Shown piece by piece: positions 5,857 to 7,901 of a stretch of 7,901 bases of DNA. The notes under the pieces were generated by a model. It searched no databases, was not told the origin of the DNA, and saw nothing but the letters and a program-made list of their open reading frames with translations. The first letter of the stretch is position 1. Each line of letters begins with the position of its first letter. The position numbers and the translations under genes were made by a program. The DNA comes from CAMPJU01 sp046566095 (GTDB lineage: Bacteria; Pseudomonadota; Gammaproteobacteria; Xanthomonadales; Xanthomonadaceae): contig JBKHXI010000080.1 of assembly GCA_046566095.1 (NCBI GenBank), positions 1 through 7,901 of the forward strand, read 5' to 3'.

Positions 5857-7235
5857 CAGGCGCGGGCCGCGGCTTCGGCCGTGGCCGGCGGCGCCGCCGG
5901 CAACGCGCGCTCGCGGCGCACCACCTGCCAGGCCGACAGCACCAGTCCGCCGGCCACGCCGATGCCGGCCAGGAACACCGTGGCGCTGCCGCCGACCGCC
6001 AGCAGCTTGTGCAGCCAGGCGAAGCCCAGGTCGCCGGCACGGTAAACCGCGGTGTCGATCGCCGCGTGCGCCTTGTAGCGTGCTTCGCGGCCCATGCGGG
6101 TGTACAGCGTCTCGCGCGCCGGTTTGGCCAGCGAGAATTCCCCGGCGCGGGTAACGACCTGGACCATCGCCACCAGCGCCGGCAGCGGCGAGGCCGCCAG
6201 CACGCAGTAACCCAGCAGGATCGCCCCGGCCGGGATCAGCAGCGCCGGTGCGATGCCGTGCCGGCGCAGCAGCCAGCGTGTGACCAGCAGCTGGACCGCG
6301 ATGGTCAGGGTGTTCACCGCCAGGTCGATGTTGGCGAAGTAGGCGGTGCGCGCCTCGGCGCTGTCGAAGAAGCGCCGGGCGATCGCCGCCTGCTCGTTGT
6401 ACAGCAGGGTGCCGACGCCGACGCCGAAGAACATCAGCAGCGCCAGCGCCCGCAGCAGCGGGTCCTGCCAGGTCAGGCGCAGTCCGGCCAGCATGGTTCC
6501 GCCCATCGCCCGCTCGCCGCTGCGCTCCCCGCGCTGGCGTTCGCGCCGTACCGCCCACGGCCGCAGCTTCAGGATGCACAGCAGGCACAGCCCGAGGAAT
6601 CCGGCCGAGACCAGCAGCAGGTCGGCCACCCCGATCCGCTCCACCAGCAGCCGGGTGATCGCCGGCCCGGCCAGCGCGCCGATGGTGCCGCCGGCGCCGA
6701 TGTAGCCGTACACCGCCCGCGCCTGCCCGTCGTCGAACACGTCGGCCATGAAGCTCCAGAACACCGCCACCGCGAACAGGTTGAACACCGCCGCCCACAC
6801 GTAGAAGGCGGCGCCACGGCCGGCGACCTCGCGCTCGAACAGTATCCAGAAGCCCAGCAGGCAGGCGATGAAGACCAGGTACACCACCGGCAGGAACACC
6901 CGCCGCGGGAACCTTGCGACCAGCGCCCCGTACACCGGCTGCAGCAGCAGCATCGCCAGGAACACGCAGGTGAACAGCACCTGCAGGGTGAACTCGCCCA
7001 GGTCGATGCCGCGCGCCAGCGCCCATTCCACCGCGCCGCGCGGGAACACCGCCAGCGCGTCGCTGGACGCGCCCATGGCGTCGCGCACCGGCCGCAGCAC
7101 GTAGTAGCCGCACAGCAGGCTGAAGAAATACAGCAGCGCCCACCACAGCGGCGGCGAGGCCGCGAGCGCGGCGCGGAAGCGGGCGGGAGAGGCGGATGAG
7201 GTCAAGGACGCGGCGGACGCGGGCGGCGCGGCCAC
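5856..7235 (-). CDS. Multi-spanning transporter, ATP/ADP (NTP/NDP) exchange-like
   Basis: A 459-residue inner-membrane protein with about 10-12 hydrophobic segments (including 30-48, 84-106, 112-134, 144-164, 203-222, 258-278, 300-320, 329-349 and 412-438). A basic hydrophilic loop at about 224-248 splits two halves, as in major-facilitator-type carriers. YYVLRPVRDAMG (44-55) and KPARETLYTRMGREARYKA (371-389) followed by DTAVYRAGD (394-402) resemble proteins annotated as NTP/NDP exchangers or Tlc-type ATP/ADP antiporters; the match is from memory, and a general MFS carrier is the alternative. Start is GTG 7235: an in-frame TAG lies 24 nt before it and no ATG or GTG lies between. A TTG at codon 11 (7205) is a weaker option. 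Neither has a clear ribosome-binding site. Its TGA overlaps the phosphoesterase ATG, so the two genes form one operon. No promoter is evident in the repeat-rich leader. Confidence 0.8.
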   Translation of the reverse strand: MAAPPASAASLTSSASPARFRAALAASPPLWWALLYFFSLLCGYYVLRPVRDAMGASSDALAVFPRGAVEWALARGIDLGEFTLQVLFTCVFLAMLLLQPVYGALVARFPRRVFLPVVYLVFIACLLGFWILFEREVAGRGAAFYVWAAVFNLFAVAVFWSFMADVFDDGQARAVYGYIGAGGTIGALAGPAITRLLVERIGVADLLLVSAGFLGLCLLCILKLRPWAVRRERQRGERSGERAMGGTMLAGLRLTWQDPLLRALALLMFFGVGVGTLLYNEQAAIARRFFDSAEARTAYFANIDLAVNTLTIAVQLLVTRWLLRRHGIAPALLIPAGAILLGYCVLAASPLPALVAMVQVVTRAGEFSLAKPARETLYTRMGREARYKAHAAIDTAVYRAGDLGFAWLHKLLAVGGSATVFLAGIGVAGGLVLSAWQVVRRERALPAAPPATAEAAARA

Positions 7236-7281
7236 GGTAGCCGAAGCGGGCGGGTGGCGCTATCGCCCCGATCCACCTGCG

Positions 7282-7361
7282 ATGTCGTCCCGAGCGCAGC
7301 GAGGGACCTGCTTCTGGAGGAGTGCACGAAAGCAGGTCCCTCGCTGCGCTCGGGACGACAT
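7282..7361. repeat. Dispersed inverted-repeat element with perfect 32-bp arms
   Basis: The arms 7282-7313 and 7330-7361 are perfect reverse complements over 32 bp, around a 16-nt loop. The arm is shared with the element at 4886-4966. It fills much of the 199-bp gap between the peptidase-like gene and the transporter, where nothing else is recognisable. As RNA it would fold into a very stable hairpin 74 nt after the upstream stop and 46 nt before the transporter GTG. It could thus separate the two transcripts or shield the transporter mRNA 5' end. Confidence 0.9.
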
Positions 7362-7434
7362 GTTTGGTGCCGGTCATCCGGTCCTGTGGTCGGGCCGAGT
7401 CCACGCCAGCCGGTCCGGTATGCCCCGCGTCGCG

Positions 7435-7901
7435 TCAGGCGCGCTCGAGCATCGGCGGCAGCGGGCAGTGCAGCACCCCGCAGATCGTGCGCAGCAGTTC
7501 CGACTCGGCCACCGAGACCCGCCCGTCGTGCGACACGGTCGCGGTCACCGCCTCGACCAGCGCCTGCCTGGCCAGCGGGTCGAGCGCATCCAGCGGCTCC
7601 CAGACGCCGTCGAGCGCCAGCGTCCACGGTTGCCGCGGCAGGTAGGGCAGGTGGTCCTGCGGCAGGATCCGCTGCATGCCCGCCAGGTAGGCGCGCTGCG
7701 CCGCGGCCGGGTCGCCATGGCCATGCTGGGCGACCACGCACAGCAGCGTCGCCAGCTCGCTGCGCACCTGCGAAAGCCGCCGCCGGCCGAAGCGCGCGTG
7801 CGCGGCCGGGTCCAGGGCCTCGCGCACCTGCGCCTGCAGCAGCCGGCCCAGGCAGTACTCGAACAGCGCGATCCGGCCGTCGGCGTGGACCATGGCGTGC
7901 A
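7435..7901 (-). CDS. C-terminal part of a probable M48-type metallopeptidase (partial)
   Basis: The frame is open from the right edge to TGA at 7435, giving about 155 residues. The ATG at 7893 looks internal, because the frame continues through His-Ala to the edge and no ribosome-binding site can be judged. The protein is helical and has two similar stretches: HADGRIALFEYCLGRLL near the edge and HDGRVSVAESELLRTICG near the end. Both resemble the acidic DGR-x3-E helices of TerB-like domains. From memory, this C-terminal region (LFEYCL...PLPP ending) occurs on Xanthomonadaceae M48-family membrane peptidases, but the HExxH catalytic part lies outside the window and cannot be confirmed. A stand-alone TerB-like protein is the alternative. 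It precedes the transporter operon on the same strand but is separated from it by a strong hairpin. Confidence 0.6.
   Translation of the reverse strand, partial: HAMVHADGRIALFEYCLGRLLQAQVREALDPAAHARFGRRRLSQVRSELATLLCVVAQHGHGDPAAAQRAYLAGMQRILPQDHLPYLPRQPWTLALDGVWEPLDALDPLARQALVEAVTATVSHDGRVSVAESELLRTICGVLHCPLPPMLERA

Noticed and set aside
4972..7404. A single 810-residue protein fusing a transporter-region frame to the phosphoesterase
   Set aside because: Upstream of 5856 this frame is the wrong frame for the transporter and reads as Arg/Gly/Ala filler; two genes overlapping by one base explain the region.

Overview
The window is very GC-rich (roughly 70%) and has a gammaproteobacterial, most likely Xanthomonadaceae/Lysobacteraceae (Lysobacter-, Luteimonas- or Xanthomonas-like), character. 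This rests on the gene set, on REP-type intergenic repeats with a GTAGGAGCG core, and on dispersed inverted repeats whose read-through gives SERSEES/ARDD-type peptides. The placement is inference from pattern recognition, not from a search.

Layout from left to right. The N-terminal 314 codons of GTP-dependent phosphoenolpyruvate carboxykinase (pckG, minus strand) run off the left edge. A short gap with two palindromic hairpins follows. Next is a TetR-family repressor gene (minus), divergent from a complete fadE-type acyl-CoA dehydrogenase (plus). The 491-bp divergent region holds two near-identical REPIN elements, a G-rich run able to form a G-quadruplex, and a putative promoter/operator for each gene. 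Downstream of fadE is a GC hairpin, a 15-bp minisatellite and a dispersed inverted repeat. On the minus strand, reading from right to left, come the C-terminal part of a probable M48-type metallopeptidase (cut by the right edge), a 199-bp gap filled largely by a hairpin with perfect 32-bp arms, and a two-gene unit. That unit is a membrane transporter resembling the ATP/ADP (NTP/NDP) exchange family, whose stop codon overlaps the start of a membrane-anchored metallophosphoesterase.

How the genes fit together. FadE performs the first step of fatty-acid beta-oxidation, and PEPCK turns oxaloacetate from the resulting C2 carbon into PEP, so both serve growth on fatty acids. The TetR protein is well placed to repress fadE and itself: a 7-bp inverted repeat covers the predicted fadE -10 region, and a related 12-bp palindrome sits in the tetR promoter. 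The transporter and phosphoesterase are probably translationally coupled and may act on related phosphorylated substrates, but no substrate can be read from sequence.

No tRNA, rRNA, CRISPR array, insertion sequence or obvious novel defence system is visible. The unusual content is in the intergenic repeats and regulatory sites.
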